Shown: positions 12,230 through 25,192 of the stretch, in pieces
How the letters are laid out: each line of letters starts with the position of its first letter
Numbering within the stretch: position 1 is the first letter of the stretch
Assembly (NCBI RefSeq): GCF_945859705.1
Contig: NC_079137.1
Span: 30,995,322-31,059,321 of the forward strand
DNA length: 64,000 nucleotides
Reading direction: 5' to 3'
From: Episyrphus balteatus
Taxonomy: Eukaryota > Arthropoda > Insecta > Diptera > Syrphidae
Position numbers and translations under genes: made by a program
The notes under the pieces: model-generated
What the model was told of the DNA's origin: nothing
The model's database searches: none
The model's input: the letters and a program-made list of their open reading frames with translations, nothing else

Positions 12230-13100
12230 GACGAAAAAGTGGAATGGGTGTCAAAAATCATGGTTTGTTAAGATTTCTGCGAAAAGTAGAATCTCCTATC
12301 GAAAAAAAAGTTAATATAATCAAAAATAGTGAGAGAAATGCAAAAATAATTTTTTTTTGTTTTTTATTTTTATCTTTTACGAAAATACAGATTGAAATTT
12401 GATTCGGTTGCAGAACGAGTAGTTTATCGGGGAGTGAATTACTTCGGCATGACTATTTTTGTGATGTTTTGCTAAAGAAAGATATCAATTCAGACCATTT
12501 TTTTTAACTTTGTTGATTTATCAACTGTATCAGGTAGATATACATATGTATGTACAATGTAATTTTTTTTTATTTTAAGTGTAGTTTTTCGTCTCTATAA
12601 AAGGTTTTAGTCTAAAACACGGCACCCTAAACTTTTTCAAATATCTAAAATTTTTTCGGTAACTTTTTTGATTGAAAAATAAGGTATTTTTTAAATTAAA
12701 TTCGTCAAAAATCCAAACATTAATATTTTTCTAAAAAAAAAAAAAAAACATAAAAAGGAAAGGAAAACCAACTATTTTTGTAAAAGATAAAAAATAAAAA
12801 CGTAAAAATCGTATTTTTGAATTTTTCGCACTACTTTTGAACTTAGAAAAAAATGTTTGAAGTAGAAGTTGTTGACCTTTTTATTATCTACAACTTTTGA
12901 AATTAAAGTTTTACTGTTGGAGGTCTACTCTGCACAGAAATCTTTAAAAAAACATGATTTTTTACACCCAATTCACTTTTCCGCCCACCCACCAACTTTC
13001 CCTAATTTGGTTGAGTGCAATTTATTTTTCCTCTTTCATATACCATTTATCCTAAATTTCTACACCACCCATATAATGCTAATAATTTTTTTTTTAATAT
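12230..13100. repeat. Dispersed repeat with a diverged partner at 24830-25170
   Basis: Both regions share, in order, AAAACCAA-type A-rich sequence, GAATTTTTC(A/G)CA, a CTTTTTATTA(C/T)CTACAACTTT segment, a TTTTAC/CCAC-rich stretch and TATACCA/TCATATT. This points to two old copies of one element. Ends and coding content were not found. The 81-codon frame 12869-13114 is in this repeat. Confidence 0.35.
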
Positions 13101-15349
13101 TGGGACTGGTCTAATAGTTTAAAAATGTTTCTCAATTTTAATTACATTTGCTTCCAATGGTTTATTAAGTACTTACTTAACCTAATTTAAATTAATAATA
13201 AAAAAGAATACACCAATGGGTTATATTACAATTACCCATTAGAACAATTCAGTTTTCTCTATATGAAGCAACAAGCTTAATTCAATTCACCATTCCCTCA
13301 GTCACACTTTCTTACTTTGCCATATTTTTTGCACCCAGCCCAGTTCATTCCTCACTATACGATTAAGCATTATGTTGGGGTAGCATATTAATCCACCCAT
13401 AAAAAAAAAAATAAACTAAACCAAAACATACCACCGATATGTAGCCCTATTTCAATAAAAACGTAACAAATACCAGACAAACGCTTATACACTCCGACTT
13501 ACTTGATTGTTTTTCTTTAAATAAAATTCTATATAAGCACATATAGTTTCAAATAAATGTTTGGGTTTACAAGTTTACTCAAAGTCGTTTGAATAGTTTT
13601 ATTCTAGACCTTAATCAAGTGTCACGCAATGTATTGCCTACCATTCATGAAGTTGATAAGTCTCGAATGCGCCCATTTCCCCAACACAGCAATACAATTA
13701 GGTCGTGAACGTGCTTACACACCACACAAAGTCGTTGGTATAGAAGTAGATCTACTATAGCCTGACCCTAATCCGCCCCTTAATTCGCTTCTGATGATTC
13801 AAAATGTGAATTTCAGTGAAAGTCCGCCCGATACTTTTGTTTTGTGCAAAAGATCTAGGCTAATTACTCTTAAGAATCCGCCCGTCCTTCGTCTTTCATG
13901 CAACTCAGCATATTCATCCAAATTACCTCATCCTGTGTCTCACAGAAACTGGAACAACTAAATCATCATCACATAGATACAAGGGTGAATTCAACCCTTT
14001 GCACCCACCCACAGCCTCACTATACTTCTTTGCAACAATGACGAGGACGACAAAAACAACATAAACATCCAATGCAACGAGTGACAACGACAACGACAAC
14101 TAACGGAAGAAGAAGAAGGGGGACGGAAGTGATGCCAAAAACGTGCAAGTCTCCTACGGATGCGTTCGGTTGCTTACAATATTCAATATCATAATCGCAT
14201 TGTGGCGCTACCAGAATTAAGTGTTGACCTTGTGGCAGTGCAACGGTTTCCTTCAGAAAAATTACGATAAACACAACAAAAAAAAAAATGGGGGGATGAT
14301 GTTGATAAGTTGCAACTTGCAAGTGAGAGGGTGCACAATTGTACATTTATGCAAAATAAGTTCTTATCGTTGTTGGTTTGGGTCGCGTCGAGTTTATATA
14401 CATATTTTTGTGTCCAGTTGTTGGAGCTTGGAACACAACAACATGCAACTACGGCAGCGGCTTCGGATTGAGCTTGTGCTTGTGGAATATAATATAGAAT
14501 ATTTTGTTGTCTGCAAATTCTTCCGACGACAGTGTACCGTTAAATCCCGTTTGGAATAGTTCTAAGCGGTTTTTGTTTTTCGACTTTTATTTATTTTGAT
14601 GTATAATAAAATCATCCCCTATTATGTTAGTTGATTAAACTTACAGTGTTGGTGCATGGCATGAATGAAAGTGAATTAGATGAGTGTTTTCGAGGAAATT
14701 TGCACGCAGCAAGTGACGGACACAATGTACCTTACAGTTGCTCATGACGGATGAGCCATATCGATAGGTGATAGAAGGTGGAAAAGTGCGTGTAAAGATT
14801 TCTTTTTTGTTGGTTTTTTATGTATTGTTTTATTTTAAAGAAAAACAATTTTGTGAAGAAATAAAATCTCCAGGAATGAGAATCAAAATTCGAATAAAGT
14901 GCCTTCGCATTGAGATTTTCGGTAAGAAGGAAATAACTATTATTTTCATCCTTTAACCACAGAAGATACCCCCAACCTTACCCGTGTTAGAAAACTGATT
15001 TATTAAAAATAATTTGGCGAAATATGGAAATCTATCAATATTAGGTATCTATATACACCCCACGTCTCTTGATTGGTATCGCAATATTATATAGTATTAT
15101 TTTTTCGGAATTCATTAAAATGAAATAACGATATCCTTATTTGGTTACATTTTGAATTACAGTTTGAAACAACTTCCACGACTTAGCCTTTTGTCCTTTC
15201 AAATAAAACATTTCGTTAACTGAGGTCCTGACTTATTTGCAAACAAAAACGCAGGGTAAATCAGAGGAAAAACTAAAAGTTGTAAGTTTGCATTTTAAGT
15301 TTGAGCGGTGGGATTTTCATTTCAAGTGATTGAAATATTTTATATTTTT
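13101..15349. other. Intergenic, no gene seen
   Basis: The region 13900-14560 has higher complexity, with a (GACAAC)n tract at about 14080-14100. It carries overlapping frames on both strands (108 codons minus, 112 plus) with no recognisable domain. It could be regulatory or untranslated DNA, but no gene can be supported. Confidence 0.35.
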
Positions 15350-15353
15350 TTAA

Positions 15354-15780
15354 GGGCCAATTTTTCAATAGTCAGTTAAACAGTCAGTTAGTACTTATTC
15401 CTAAGGATAGAGAAAAAAACAATTTTTCAACAGGCAGATATAGCTTATTCCTAAGAATAAATATATCTGCTTCTTTCAGAGACGAATAAAATTATTCTAG
15501 GGAATAATCTCAATAAAAATATTGTGTCAGTTGTCAAAGCTGTTTTGAAAGAATTTTGAAAAAAAATACAGTGGAAAACAAGAAAACAAAAACAATCATG
15601 AATAAAAATGACGTTTAATTTTAAATATTTTTGAATTTGACAATTTTTTTTTGTTATTCTGTAGAATAAATTATTCTTGATTGAAAAATTCAATGTTTTT
15701 ATCGGATTGTTTATGAGCCTAATAACTTTATTCGTCGAACAGTTAACTGACTGTTTATTAGAAGATTGAAAAATTGGCTC
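15354..15780 (-). mobile_element. MITE family copy A (420-427-bp GAGCC/GGCCC element)
   Basis: A 427-bp copy of a non-coding element found four times in the window. Both ends contain a CCAATTTTTCAAT repeat in inverted orientation, with a shared subterminal AACAGTCAGTTA motif. TTAA flanks it on both sides (15350-15353 and 15781-15784). The copy is in reverse orientation to the other three. The frames inside are not genes. Confidence 0.75.
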
Positions 15781-15784
15781 TTAA

Positions 15785-16735
15785 ATGAAATTGAAACATG
15801 AAGCTTTGGTGATTTTTCAGAAAATAAGGTTTCCATGTGTTATTTAAGGACAATGGATTCGGGATTTAAAAAAAAAAAATAAAATTTGCAAAAACAATGT
15901 ACCCTACCTATGATAAAAATTAAAAGAGTTATTGCTTTAACTGTTTAGAAGATATTCGTATCCAAACCAATGCCCACTGATTTCAATAGTTTTCTTATGA
16001 TGCGAAGGAATTATTTGTAGAACGTTTAAGCCCCTACAAGAATATATCTTTCAAATTTAAAAATATTAATTTTCAGTAAATTGGAAAATATTTAAAAGTA
16101 AAAAATGTTTTTTGTAGTTTTTTGTAACTTTGACCTCGAATACCTTTATATCGTTAGATTAATTAAAAAAGTTAATAAGACCTTTTTTGTGGAACAATCT
16201 ATTTCCTACAAGAATATGTCTTGCGCGTTTGATTATTGTAATTTTTCAATTTGTTACAAAATTAAGAACAAAAAACGAATTTTTAAAAATTTTCTCGATT
16301 TTTGGACCTCAAATATCTATTAAAAGGTTAGATAAACGAAAAAAAGTTTATAAGGTCTTATTTTTAGAGCGTTCAATTTCCTACAAGAATATGTAAAGAA
16401 ATTTGCTAAAAAGTCAATTAATAAAAAATGATTTTTTTTTAGTAGAAGCTTGATGTAAAAATGGAAAATTGCAAAGCGGAGGACCTTCCTATTAATATGA
16501 AGAGCTGATATTTGGTGTGTATATTCTAGAGGTGTCTAGCAATCGATTTTTCGGAGTACAAAATCAAAAAAAAAAAGAATTTCGATTTTTTGACCCACCC
16601 TAATGTACATACATATGTATTTCTTGTGTTTCCACAATTAATAATTTATTTCTAATTGAATGAGACTTGCCGTGAAATACTGATCAACTGCTTCTGTTTT
16701 TTTTTCAAACTCGTTGGATTTACTAATTACTTGCT
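15785..16735. other. Intergenic with short direct repeat
   Basis: The phrase CAATYTATTTCCTACAAGAATATGT and close variants recurs at about 16030, 16195 and 16375, hinting at a degenerate tandem array of roughly 170 bp period. The 69-72-codon frames here follow that repetition. Confidence 0.3.
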
Positions 16736-17350
16736 CTATAGGGCAAGTATTGGTTTCGTGTCAAAAAAATAATTCGAGGTTTTAATCAAAACTAACATTA
16801 CGATAATGGAGAAGTCTGAAAAAGTGGGTTTCGTCATGACGTCCGTCGGTCTGTGCGTCGTCAAAAAAAAGGTGTACAAGAAGCTGCAGCCTAAACAGGT
16901 GGACGAATTTTCTTGAAATTTGGTACAGATGATTATTTCGTAATTTCCAAGGTTGGTTTTTTTTTTGTTTTTTAATATCTCGCCTAGAACGTATACCTCC
17001 CATACAAACTTTTCGAGGTATTGCAATTTTCTCGAAAACGGCTCTAACGATTTTGATTAAATTTGACACAAGTAATGCTTTACGTATATCTAATATAACT
17101 GCGTTTTTATTTTTTCTCAAAAAATACGGATAGTGGAAATATGACAATTTCTTTTTTTTTAATCGCTAATGTCGGCTCTTCCCGTGTATCGTTAATGAGT
17201 TATTGCAATTTTCTCGAAAACGACTCTAACGACTTCGATTAAATTTGGTATTCGTTATAGTCTTAATGAGTCTAACAAAACTGCGTTTTTAGTTTTTCAC
17301 AAAAATTTCCTAGAACGGTATGGCGTTGCCGTTTTCTGCCAAATTGATGT
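16736..17350 (+). repeat. Dispersed repeat with two tandem-like modules
   Basis: The module TTGCAATTTTCTCGAAAACG, then CTCTAACGA followed by a GATTAAATTTG, then AACTGCGTTTTTA, occurs at 17024-17110 and again at 17204-17290, 180 bp apart. The same core occurs at 4.1 kb and 6.2 kb on the other strand. The minus-strand frames 16736-17026 and 16782-17147 lie within this repeat. No transposase motif was seen. Confidence 0.45.
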
Positions 17351-17704
17351 ATTTTTTAGATAATGTCGTATATTTCATCAAAGGCTAAGCCAATTTTATT
17401 TAAAATTTGCAGACAGATATTTCTTGTCATTTAGAAGTGTAAAATGTAAAAAAAAATCTAAAAAGTTTTGAAAAAAAAAAATTGAAATGGATTTTGTTTA
17501 CTTTTATTTTTTTTTTTCAAAATTTAACGAAAATCTTTAATTTCCAATAGTTATCTAAGATATAGATACTTTGATACAGTCGTGCATTTTATTTTTTTAA
17601 TAGTTTCCTGATATCAGGCATTCTATTTTTGAACATTTAAGATATCTGCTGTTAAATTTTAAGGCAAGCTGGAGGGTGGTTCGACGAGGGTCGCTGTCAT
17701 CCTC
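17351..17704. other. Intergenic, no gene seen
   Basis: AT-rich with A and T tracts and no supported feature. Confidence 0.35.
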
Positions 17705-18014
17705 GGCACACAAAAAAAAAATTGTATGTACCAGGAACCAGACCTATCTTTCTATATGTTTTTGGACCCGCTAATCCGAATTTCCAGACCGTTTTGCCCG
17801 GTTACCCTTCAGTTTTGAGAAAAATGTAAAAAAATACCCGAAAAAAGTCAAAAAAAACTTCATTTATTCAGTTTTTTGCATTTTAATCAAAACTGGAGGG
17901 TGACAGGGCCAAATTTCGGAATTTCGGCTGAAATTCGAATTCAGCGTGCCCAAAAACATATAGAAAGATTAGTCTGGCTCCTGGTACATGAAACTTTTTT
18001 TTATTTTGTGTGCC
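17705..18014. repeat. 310-bp inverted-repeat element
   Basis: The left arm starts GGCACACAAAAAAA and continues to about 17766. The right arm (17949-18014) is its reverse complement with a few changes, including CTTTCTATATGTTTTTGG against CCAAAAACATATAGAAAG. The loop carries AAAACTGGAGGGTGACAGGG and its near-complement GGTTACCCTTCAGTTTTGAG, so pairing extends inward. No duplication of flanking bases was recognised. Confidence 0.6.
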
Positions 18015-20800
18015 GGTGTATTTAACAAGATTTCCAGCCTACAAGAAAATAAAGAATCACCTTTTAATACCAAAAAAACTAACGTTTTAAAGAAAGTCTT
18101 TTAAAATGTAAAGCAACGAAAAAAACACAAAATTATTTATCAACTCACAAAATATTTTTTTTTTTTAAATTCCGTTGAGATAAGGACAAGGACTCTTATG
18201 CTTATATGTTTGTACTGTACATCCTTTCGAAAGGTATCGTCAGTTTTGTCAAGTTTTTACTCTCAAACACTAAGTTCCCCTTTGCATAGTCAATAAATGA
18301 ATCAACAATATTTTTATTATTTATTTAATAAAAGGGCTACAAAAAAAATGCGACTCCAATCAAGCGACGTAGAGGTTATACATATGTTTATCAAAATCCA
18401 TCCCACAGGGTTTGCAATTTATACAATTTCAACCTCTATATCTTATTGAATTCATTGTGTTTTTTAAATAATTTCATGATATCTTATCTTGCTTTCGACC
18501 CAATTTCTCGTTTGTTTGTACTTATACCTTAGTAATATGCTGGTTCAAATTTGCAAAATATCAAACCTGCTGTAATTTTCATTAAACATTATATACATAT
18601 ATAAATAACACCTCAACAGGTAGAGTTCAAATTCAGTCAAGCTAAAAGTTGGTGTTTGAAAGTTTTATTTTAGACGCGCGTTGACGGTGTCGAAGAGAAA
18701 TATAAATTTAGATTTGAACTGCTTAAAGAGATTTGATTTGTTTTTTTTATTTGAATTAAACATATAAAAAAAATTTGCAATCATTGGTGGAATATTTTCG
18801 GGTAAGTTTGGTGATTGTTGAAATAATTTTTATCGAATTTATTGCATGGTTGTGTTATTATTACGTTTTGTTTTAAATGCATGACGAACACAGATTTTGG
18901 TTTTTGTGTTTTTTTTTTTAATAGTGATTCCCAATGTTGTGTTTTTTATGAAAGGCAAACTTTTTTATGAAAGTAGAGTAAAAAGATTTTCTTACAAAAA
19001 AAAACTGAAAAATACAGAAAAATTACGAACCAAAAAATATTGTTGTTACTAATTCAATGAATTCATAAAATTTCAAATAAAATAAAAACATTTTCTCAAG
19101 CGATAGAATTTCATTTCTTTTGAAGTAATAAAAAACATTTTCTTAAATGCCGTATAGAAAGGGATAAACAGGAACAAGCTAAAATATAATGTTAGTTTTC
19201 GCAAAACACTAGGGCATTATCTATTATTTTTCCATTGGAATTTGTTGAGAAAAGCCGAAAAATTTCACTCATCAAAAATTTTAAGGAAATCCGTTTTTAA
19301 TTTGGTAACTTAGTACTCAGCTCAGTAAACAGTTTACAATAGCTATGTTTTATTAGTACCTACTCAGTATTTTACTGAGTAAACATTTTTTTCTGTTAAA
19401 AGCAACAAGCAATTACTTTTATTAATTATTAATAGTAATCATTTATTGTTGAAGGATAAAAAATGTATATTAGTTTAGATAAAAAAATTCTCCGTAAACC
19501 AACAAGTAAAAAACTTTTGTTTATCCTTAGCAGTCATTTGTTGTTGTTTCCCGTGCAAAATTTTACTGAGGTAAGTACTGAGTTACCAATAAATATGTTT
19601 ATCCTATGAAATCGCTTGTTGTTGTCTGTGTACAATTTTAAGCTTACTACCAAGAGCCTAGATATTTTGAAAAAAAGCTGAATATGAATTTAAACTTACT
19701 TTAGTACATTAAACAAGAAATGAACTATTGTGATTTGTGGAACATTAAAAATAACTTAACGAAGTCGAATACAATTAAAAATAAACTGTGTCAACAAAAA
19801 TTAGTTATAGGTACATATGTACATATGTACATTATGAAAGGACGATATACATATGTAAGTCCATTACATAAAGTTAAAAAAATAAGATGTTCTTAAAAGA
19901 ATCACTTCATCAGTTTGTTTTTGTTTAAGTATAGTAATCTACAAAACATTGTTTATATAAAGTAAAAAAAACTTAAAACTTGTTAGGAAGAATCAGTGAA
20001 TTATTAATAAATTAATAAATAAATATAAATATTGATGAATGTATATGTTCTTTATTACTTGTTTATTGGCCTTTGAAACTAAAACTTTTTTATTTTTTAC
20101 TTTTTAGATCGTATTATAATTTCAATTTAAAATTTTGTGGTGTCATTGTCCTAAAATATTCTAATTTTGATTTAATTCTTTAAAACCTGCAAAAAATATA
20201 CGTAAGATTGTTAGTCTTAAAAAAAAAAAAAAAGAATACAAAACAACAAAAATACAATAATCTTATATATGTGCATCGTTAATATTGTGTTTTGGTGGTT
20301 AGTTTAGATGTTTTTTTTTTTTTTTTTTTTTTTGTTTATTTGTGAAATATTGTTACCGTCTTCTTATTCTAAGCCGATTAGATGTATCTTAAAATTCAAT
20401 CAGTGATGAAAAAATTTGAAATAACTTACTAATCATTTTGAAATTATTATATTTGTTGTAGATTTTAAGATAAATGAACAAAAAACACAGCTCAAGATAA
20501 GGCCTCTCTAGTTGAAGTGATACTGTATCGAACCCAAATTTAAATAACTAAGATTAAAGCAGCTTGTTGTTTTCATTGCATTTATTCGTTCTTTTGTGTC
20601 TAACTGTCAGTCAAAGGAGAAACACGGTAGTGCACAACGAAGTTCTCTAGGAAGTAGACCCTCATTTACAACTTAGTCCATTTTCTAAAAACTTACTTAC
20701 CGAACTTACAAAACTTAAAGTTTCCTCTTCAAGGTAAATGAACAAATTTGTATCCATTAATATTAAATAACTATTTTCTTTACTATATGTATAATTTTTT
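18015..20800. other. Intergenic, no gene seen
   Basis: AT-rich, with a 22-base T run (about 20311-20332) and a GTACATATGTACATATGTAC motif at 19810-19829. No exon or element boundary was recognised. Confidence 0.4.
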
Positions 20801-20811
20801 TGGAACAGTTA

Positions 20812-20996
20812 ACGCATTAACACGAGAGTGATTCACAACGCAATTTTAAATTCCGGGATCCCCAAAGCAGGCCATCCAGTTTCTTTTTATTTTGATAACA
20901 AAAAATGTTGGCATGCAAAGGCTTCTTCCAAAGCGACCAGTTTTATTAATCAACTCGTCGGCAAATGTGTTCAACCCATAGATACATTGGTATAGC
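20812..20996 (+). other. Coding-like stretch of unknown nature
   Basis: One + frame reads about 60 residues without a stop and has protein-like composition, for example NSGIPKAGHPVSFYFDN and CWHAKASSKATSFINQLVGK. It ends at TAG (20994-20996). The other strand has a 77-codon frame over the same bases (20846-21079), so the direction is uncertain. No ATG start, splice sites or known domain were identified. It may be a fragment of an old transposon protein. Confidence 0.2.
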
Positions 20997-21079
20997 TTAT
21001 TTTTTAAACAAACTGAGTCAAGATTTCTTGATATTGAATTTTCCGAGCACACTTGCATTAGTGCTTGCAACACAATCAC

Positions 21080-22155
21080 TCAATGTTAATTAAGAGTGTT
21101 CCTAATTGGAGGTCTAGTTAAAAATTGTAATTATTTTCAGCTGATATCTTTGTTTTAAAATCTTAATTAATCAAATTATTTAGGTTAAAAGAAGCAAAGT
21201 ATAACAAATTGACAAATTGCTTGAAAAATGTTGTTTGTGATTTTTTCAATCTCTCATAGTCTCGATAACTACATCAAACTAGATAATACTCTTTATTGCA
21301 ATTTGTCGTGCTGCAGAAATATGTGATCTTGGAAAATTAATAATTTAGTATCCGCACTAAAAGCTTCACGCATCAAATTCGTGTATTTTTTTTTTTTTTA
21401 AATTGAGTTTAGTTATTTGGATACAAGTAAATATGTGTTCATTTGTATCAAGTGTGAAAAGTTAATTCTCGAGTGCAGTGACTTTCATAACATAAATGTA
21501 TGAAAGTGAAAGATAATCATTATTTGATTAAAGTTCAACAGATTAATAGATGTTCAAGCTTAATTTATCAAGAAAAGAGATATTGTGACAAGAACATTAA
21601 TGGCTCTTATAATCATTTTTATAATTGCTGAACTTTTTTACTATTTCTTGCTGCAGACGACAAGACGGGTCTTTTGTTATTCATTTTCAATATTATTTAT
21701 AACTGCGTTTTATCAATCATTAAGATAGATACAATCCACATCACTTGATTGATATCGCAATTTTTTAAATCGAAATAGGCTATTGAAATAGAGAACATAA
21801 AATGTTAATTTTATATGATAACAAAATTAACATCTGTTTTCAACTTAAAAATTTATTATTTAAGATTAGTTTCGCATACTTGAGCATTGTCCCGAATTAT
21901 TTTTTTTTTTTTGTTTTCATACATATACCTACATACACTTTAATTTCTATCTAATAATGAATAAATGCTTATAAAATACAATTTTGAATAATAAAATCAT
22001 TTTAAACCACGTTTTAAAAATTTGGTTTTCAAAAGTTTGGGCTTACAGTTAATTTTTCAAAAACAATTAATTAAAATAACTTTATTGAGGCGTAATAACA
22101 CCTTATAGAAACGAAATCAAGTGTCATTCATCAGCATAAAGAAAAAGGTTAAAGA
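21080..22155. other. Intergenic, no gene seen
   Basis: No supported feature in this AT-rich stretch. Confidence 0.4.
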
Positions 22156-22158
22156 TTA

Positions 22159-22760
22159 CACTGGTCGGCAAAAATAAAAAAAAAAAAGTCGGGAGCAAGA
22201 ACTTTGTAAGGTGATTTTAACTGACCTTAGTGTGCTGAATTCAAAACTGTTTACAGTTTTCTTTTATCACGTCTAGTTTTTGAGCTATACTCATCTCTAT
22301 TTTCACTATTAAGTCTCAAAAACTAATTTTCAATAAAGTTCTTTTTAATGTTTAATCGATAAAATACCTTTTTACTTAAAATTTAGCTTTTTAAATCCAA
22401 ATCAGAAGTAGCAAACTTTTGGATCAAAAAAAACCATTCATTATGATATGTACTAAGATTTTGAGATATCATAAATTTCTTTTTGCAATATCTTTGAGAA
22501 AAAAATTAATTTTGAAAAAAATGTAAATATATTTAGGGCGATAAAATATTGCGTTTTGAAATTGCAAAAAAATATATTACGGTGGTGTAATTTGACGTCA
22601 AATATACCCAAAAAAAAAACAGGTTTTTGACCTGTTAATAGGTATTCAAGTATTTCAAAAACGTGACGTGACAGTGAAATTTAGACTTCGGACTTAGCAT
22701 AAAAAAATCCTTTAGAAAAGTATGGTTTGGTCCTAGCTCTATTTTCGTTGCCGACCAGTG
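22159..22760. mobile_element. 602-bp TIR element with CACTGGTCGGCAA ends
   Basis: CACTGGTCGGCAAAAATA at the left is mirrored by TTTTCGTTGCCGACCAGTG at the right. TTA directly flanks both ends (22156-22158 and 22761-22763), a plausible 3-bp duplication. No long frame is inside. CACT-type ends with a 3-bp duplication fit a CMC-like origin, but no transposase supports it. Confidence 0.65.
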
Positions 22761-23373
22761 TTATTTTCCCTTCTTTTAGCTTTATTTGGTAGGGTAAAAG
22801 TAGGTAAAGTCACAGATAAAACTGCCTATCTTCAAAAATAAAAAGTGCATTTTTCGAGCCATCACTCCTTGCATGAGAAACATTCTACTTAGTCTTCGAC
22901 TAATGGTTCCGAAAAAATTTCAACATGTTCTAGTTTTTCCATTCACTTCTTTTTTGTCAAGCTTGTATTTGGTTTCTATTTGGTAGGAATTGCTTTTTTT
23001 AGCTGCTGCTTGCTGCTATATTGGCAAATACCAGTTATTTTGAAGCCTTGCATAGCATTGGATCCTTTTACTGCTCTTATAACCTTGGTACTCTTATACT
23101 TCATTATGGTGCGCACTCTTACACGTTCAGATATGTAGTCTAAGAATCAGTGCCGGTTTAAGCACTACCGTCGCCCCTGGGCAAGATTGCAAGTGGCGCC
23201 TCTAAAAAAATCATTTTAAAACGAAAACCCAAAATCCCGAAAACCCAGAACCCCATAAACCCAAAATCCAGAATGGGATCCCGAAATCCCGAAAATTTTT
23301 TCTATATTTCGGTTTCGAAAACAATCCTTAGTGTGTAATTAAGGTGTTAACACGTAAAAAACAATATAAGTGT

Positions 23374-23677
23374 ATGATTCCGTTAATATCTCTTTTTTAC
23401 ATGATTTCAAGTTCTTATTGCGCTTTCAGCAGTCTTTTGTTGTCGTCAAAAGAATTATGAGTTTCAATATTTAACTTATAATAATTGTATGTTTAAATTG
23501 TTATTTAATTGGTTTTAATTTTATGTTTCAGTTAAAATTTCACAATTTTGAAGAGTTTTTTTTTCTGTTTTATTTTCGGGTTTTCGGGTTTTTGGTTTTT
23601 CGGGATTCTGGGTTTTCGGGATTCTGGATACAACTTTCTGATGGTGTAAGAAAAAATTTACATAAGTATTCTATAGT
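23374..23677 (+). repeat. Tandem duplication, copy 1 (304-bp unit)
   Basis: The unit starts ATGATTCCGTTAATATCTC and contains a TTTTCGGG-rich patch (about 23575-23630). As far as I can read it is identical to the next 304 bp. An A/C-rich complement of the TTTTCGGG patch (AAAACCCAAAATCCCGAAAA style) lies just upstream at 23220-23300. Confidence 0.8.
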
Positions 23678-23981
23678 ATGATTCCGTTAATATCTCTTTT
23701 TTACATGATTTCAAGTTCTTATTGCGCTTTCAGCAGTCTTTTGTTGTCGTCAAAAGAATTATGAGTTTCAATATTTAACTTATAATAATTGTATGTTTAA
23801 ATTGTTATTTAATTGGTTTTAATTTTATGTTTCAGTTAAAATTTCACAATTTTGAAGAGTTTTTTTTTCTGTTTTATTTTCGGGTTTTCGGGTTTTTGGT
23901 TTTTCGGGATTCTGGGTTTTCGGGATTCTGGATACAACTTTCTGATGGTGTAAGAAAAAATTTACATAAGTATTCTATAGT
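23678..23981 (+). repeat. Tandem duplication, copy 2
   Basis: This is the second copy of the 304-bp unit, directly abutting the first. The lack of visible differences means either a recent duplication or an assembly artefact. The 60-codon frame at 23827-24009 is repeat sequence. Confidence 0.8.
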
Positions 23982-23982
23982 A

Positions 23983-24243
23983 CATGTTCTCGTAAAATGC
24001 AAAAAATGAAAAAAGCTTGAATTCGAAAATTTTGTTTTATCATTGTTTACAATTTTGGCTTATTTATTAAAATTAACACTTTAATTACTCAATAACCGTA
24101 AGATTTATCAATGTAACATGAAATCTTAAGGTTTTTGAGTATTTAAAGTGTAAATTTTAATAAATAGGCCAAAATTGTAAGCAATGATAATAAAAATTTT
24201 CGAATTCAAGCTTTTTTCATTTTTTGCATTTTACGAGAACATG
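23983..24243. repeat. Large near-palindrome
   Basis: The arms 23983-24106 and 24120-24243 are reverse complements with few differences, centred on a 13-base loop near 24113. The outer ends read CATGTTCTCGTAAAATGC and GCATTTTACGAGAACATG. Weaker pairing extends outward: GATGGTGTAAGAAAAAATTT at about 23943 matches AAATTTTTTCTTACACCATC at about 24277-24296. With the tandem unit it forms one composite foldback structure of about 1 kb. Confidence 0.7.
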
Positions 24244-24367
24244 TAGGTAATATCGTATATATACTTACACTTATATAAATTTTTTCTTACACCATCATTT
24301 TTACATTTTAACAAACGTAATGCTCACCGACTTTTTTGAAAAAAGCTGATATTTTTTTTGATATTAA

Positions 24368-24787
24368 GAGCCAATTTTTCAATCTTCTAAAAAACAGTCA
24401 GTTAACTGTTCGACGAATAAAGTTATTAGGCTCGTAAATAGTCAGATAAAAACATTGAATTTTTCAATCAAGAATAATTTATTCTACAGAATAACAAAAA
24501 AAAAATTGTCAAATTCAAAAATATTTAAAATTAAACGTCATTTTTATTTATAATTGTTTTTGTTTTCTTGTGTTCCACTGTATTTTTTTAAAAATTCTTT
24601 CAAAACAGCTTTGACAACTGACACAATATTTTTGTTGAGATTATTCCTTAGAATAATTTTTATTCGTCTCCGAAAGAAGCAGATAGTTTTATTGTTAGGA
24701 ATAAGCTATATCTGCTTGTTGAATTTTTGCCTATCCTTAGGAATAAGTACTAACTCACTGTTTAACTGACTATTGAAAAATTGGCCC
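24368..24787 (+). mobile_element. MITE family copy B
   Basis: A 420-bp copy of the GAGCC/GGCCC element, starting GAGCCAATTTTTCAATC and ending AAATTGGCCC. TTAA precedes it, but the right flank reads TAAG, so its duplication is imperfect. The 71-codon frame 24554-24769 is in the element. Confidence 0.75.
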
Positions 24788-25192
24788 TAAGTCAAAATAA
24801 GGTGAAAAAATAAATATTTTGAATCAAATAAAATACAGTGTATTTGGGACATAATAAGGTATGTTTTCACCAAATTTCGTAAAAAAGGATAAAATAAAAA
24901 AACCAAAAACTCTGTTATTTGAATTTTTCACATAAATTTTGAGGTTATGTGAAAAAACTGTCGATACAAAAGTTCTAGATCTTTTTATTACCTACAACTT
25001 TGCCATACAACTTTTTAACATAATACTTGTAGTTTTGCCGGAAATCGAGATTTACCATTTTTTATTATTAAAAACTCAACCCACCCACTTCCAGAACTCG
25101 GCTCGTCCGTAATTTATTTTTCCTTTCATTTTTATCATATTCACCTCCTTTTCCAATGGTTTTCATCCTACTATGATTTTTTTTACTTTTTA
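24788..25192. repeat. Spacer with diverged partner of 12230-13100
   Basis: This spacer between MITE copies B and C contains the diverged second copy of the repeat at 12.2-13.1 kb. No gene is visible. Confidence 0.35.

Noticed and set aside
14020..14559. Overlapping 108- and 112-codon frames on opposite strands
   Set aside because: The valine-rich minus frame is produced by GACAAC repeats and no domain, splice site or homologous feature supports either.
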